A stretch of 64,000 nucleotides of DNA from SAR324 cluster bacterium. Lineage in GTDB: Bacteria; SAR324; NAC60-12. Numbering within the stretch: position 1 is the first letter of the stretch; every line of letters starts with the position of its first letter. Shown here piece after piece: positions 62,493-64,000 of this stretch. The DNA lies in contig JANQJU010000051.1 of the NCBI GenBank assembly GCA_028281495.1, positions 186,001 through 250,000 on the forward strand, in the 5' to 3' direction. The notes beneath the pieces were generated by a model, which saw only the letters and a program-made list of their open reading frames with translations, was not told the origin of the DNA and made no database searches. Both the position numbers and the translations under genes were made by a program.

Positions 62493-64000
62493 GCGATTGT
62501 AGCTGCTTGAGGCGAAGTTGGTAATTCAGTAGTTCCCATAAGATATAGGTCGATACAACGAGCGGCTTCACGTCCTTCCCAGATGGCCCAGACTACAAGA
62601 GAAGCACCTCGATGTGCATCTCCAGCTACGAAAACCCCATCCTCGCTAGTCATGAATTGTTCATCTGCTTTGACTGAAAACATCACATCACGGCTTTTCA
62701 ACATTTCCAGGACGTCTTTAGGTTCATAAAGGTCTTGTCGCCCGCGCAGCTGAATTCTGACATTTAGATCTTGTACTAAGCCTTCTAAAGAAGGTCCCAA
62801 AAATCCCATTGCGAGTAAAATCATATCGACTTGAATCGTGAATTCAGAACCTGGGATTTTTTCCATAATCCGTCGTCCATTCTCATCCAATCTCCAGTCG
62901 ACTCGCATAGCATGCAGTTCTGTAACCTCCCCTTTTTCATTACCAACCAATTTCTCGGTTAAAATGTTAGCACGACAGTCCATGTCCGCTTCTTCATGAA
63001 CCGGCGTTGGACGAGGGACCATATTAACAATTTCAAATTGATATACCTTTTTGTTAGCTTTTTGACGATTTAAGGTACCCAGGCAATCAGCTCCTGTAAA
63101 TCCACCGCCAAGAATCACGCAGGACTTATCAGTTGCTAAAATCCGTTCTTCTTCGGGAAGTTGATCTCCAGCCACAGTTCGATTTTGTTGGGGGAGATAT
63201 TCCATCGCATAATGGACTCCTTTCAAATCATTCCCTGGAATCTGCAATTTGCGCGCATGTTGTGCTCCCGTTGCAATGAGAATGGCATCATAAGTGGCTC
63301 GTAACTCTTCAACGGTCACATCCGTGCCTACATTGACATTGGTTTTGAAGACTACCCCTTCTGCTTCCATTTGTTCCTGACGTCGTCGCACATTAATTTT
63401 TTCCATTTTAAAATCGGGAATACCGTAATTAAGCAAGCCTCCGACACGGTCTTCCTTTTCAAAAACGGTGACTGCATGGCCAACTCTCCGCAACTGTTGA
63501 GCTGCTGCAAGCCCAGCAGGTCCAGATCCAATAATAGCGACTTTTTTACCAGTTTCTGTTTGAGGTGGAATTGGGCGAATCCAACCTTCCTGCCATCCTC
63601 GTTCAGCGATATGCTTCTCAATTTGTTCGATAGTAACAGCATGTTTCTTTTTCTGCTTTTCTGTCGGATCCAAAGTGTAATATTCGTTCAATACGCAAAC
63701 ATCTTCACAAGGAGCAGGGCAGATTCTTCCAGTAAACTCAGGGAAATTGTTGGTGCTATGTAATTCAGCTAATGCTTCTTTCCAATGGCCTCGATAGACT
63801 AAATCATTCCAAGTCGGGATGATGTTGCCTAAGGGACACCCTGTATGACAAAAGGGAATTCCGCAATCCATACAACGTGCCGCCTGTTGTCGAATATGGG
63901 GTTCCGAATAATGCTTGTCGTATTCTTTATAATCGGCAACCCGTTCCTCAACAGGGCGACGTGGTACATTTTGTTTTTCGATTTCTAAAAAGCCTGTATC
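62489..64000 (-). CDS. gltD: Glutamate synthase small subunit (5' end beyond window)
   Basis: At least 503 residues are visible; the frame runs to the window edge, reading GFLEIEKQNVPRRPVEERV at the upstream side, so the start is just outside. 4Fe-4S-type Cys motifs CMDCGIPFCHTGCPLGN and CPAPCEDVC. FAD site VAIIGSGPAGLAAAQQLRRVG, NADPH site SCVILGGGFTGADC, and C-terminal GVFVAGDAHRGASLVVWAI. Transfers electrons from NADPH to GltB for glutamate formation; gltB would be expected upstream, beyond the window. Overlaps the downstream CcmI-C-like gene by 4 bp. Confidence 0.95.
   Translation of the reverse strand, partial: DTGFLEIEKQNVPRRPVEERVADYKEYDKHYSEPHIRQQAARCMDCGIPFCHTGCPLGNIIPTWNDLVYRGHWKEALAELHSTNNFPEFTGRICPAPCEDVCVLNEYYTLDPTEKQKKKHAVTIEQIEKHIAERGWQEGWIRPIPPQTETGKKVAIIGSGPAGLAAAQQLRRVGHAVTVFEKEDRVGGLLNYGIPDFKMEKINVRRRQEQMEAEGVVFKTNVNVGTDVTVEELRATYDAILIATGAQHARKLQIPGNDLKGVHYAMEYLPQQNRTVAGDQLPEEERILATDKSCVILGGGFTGADCLGTLNRQKANKKVYQFEIVNMVPRPTPVHEEADMDCRANILTEKLVGNEKGEVTELHAMRVDWRLDENGRRIMEKIPGSEFTIQVDMILLAMGFLGPSLEGLVQDLNVRIQLRGRQDLYEPKDVLEMLKSRDVMFSVKADEQFMTSEDGVFVAGDAHRGASLVVWAIWEGREAARCIDLYLMGTTELPTSPQAATIA

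Noticed and set aside
1..64000. Mobile elements, prophage, CRISPR array, defence island
   Set aside because: No transposase, integrase, phage structural gene, cas gene or regularly spaced repeat was seen; tandem repeats present are local and short.

Overview
This window comes from a Gram-negative chromosome, with about 50 protein genes packed on both strands and short intergenic gaps. Kdo transferase (waaA/kdtA) implies LPS. Lipoproteins with glycine-rich tethers, an outer-membrane barrel-like protein, DapD of the succinylase type, MetA, and DctB/DctD-type two-component genes all fit a proteobacterial or proteobacteria-like lineage. Ser/Thr-rich linkers, formylglycine-enzyme-like (SUMF1) proteins and pentapeptide proteins are reminiscent of environmental, possibly marine, lineages such as SAR324, but the sequence alone does not settle the taxon. 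I see no phage, IS element, CRISPR array, rRNA or tRNA.

Layout. 1-6756: end of a mutarotase-like gene, a secreted pentapeptide protein, a cyclophilin-parvulin fusion, a CinA-like protein, a eukaryote-type UDP-glucose dehydrogenase and a long DapD. 6763-14233: signalling. A chemoreceptor with a 10-G tract is followed by two divergent operons. One (minus) has a STAS protein, an unknown helical protein and a histidine kinase whose phospho-acceptor His is Asn. The other (plus) has a receiver-kinase and a receiver fused to an RsbW-like ATPase. 14330-20009: membrane-TPR protein, large pentapeptide protein, phosphoesterase, J-domain protein. 20024-24060 (minus): queF, fabI, psd, ftsH. 24231-31064: a MORN-like repeat protein coupled to a B12-type radical SAM enzyme, a DctB/DctD-like pair, and a Uma2-like protein with a coiled-coil tail.

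31065-43255: ubiD preceded by an 80-bp tandem duplication, dapB, valS, a SUMF1-like protein, queC-queE, an outer-membrane-like protein, a TerB/LETM1-like protein and kdtA. 43252-51431: a radical SAM gene coupled to kdtA, a second SUMF1-like protein, a small regulator with two DNA-binding-like segments, gltX, gltA and a carboxyltransferase beta subunit. 51438-55048: a HEAT-like protein and two tandem paralogous metzincin lipoproteins. 55174-60056: HD hydrolase, a membrane protein, and a minus-strand sulfur amino-acid cluster: metA, a small membrane protein, a JAMM peptidase and a two-lobed Cys/Met PLP enzyme. 60319-64000: an unknown helical protein, a protein with two CcmI-C-like repeats, and gltD, cut by the window end.

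The strongest leads for something undescribed are the divergent pseudo-kinase/partner-switching module (9162-14233), the metA-JAMM-PLP cluster with its internally duplicated and half-degenerate PLP enzyme (56581-60056), and the duplicated leader in front of ubiD (31277-31436).
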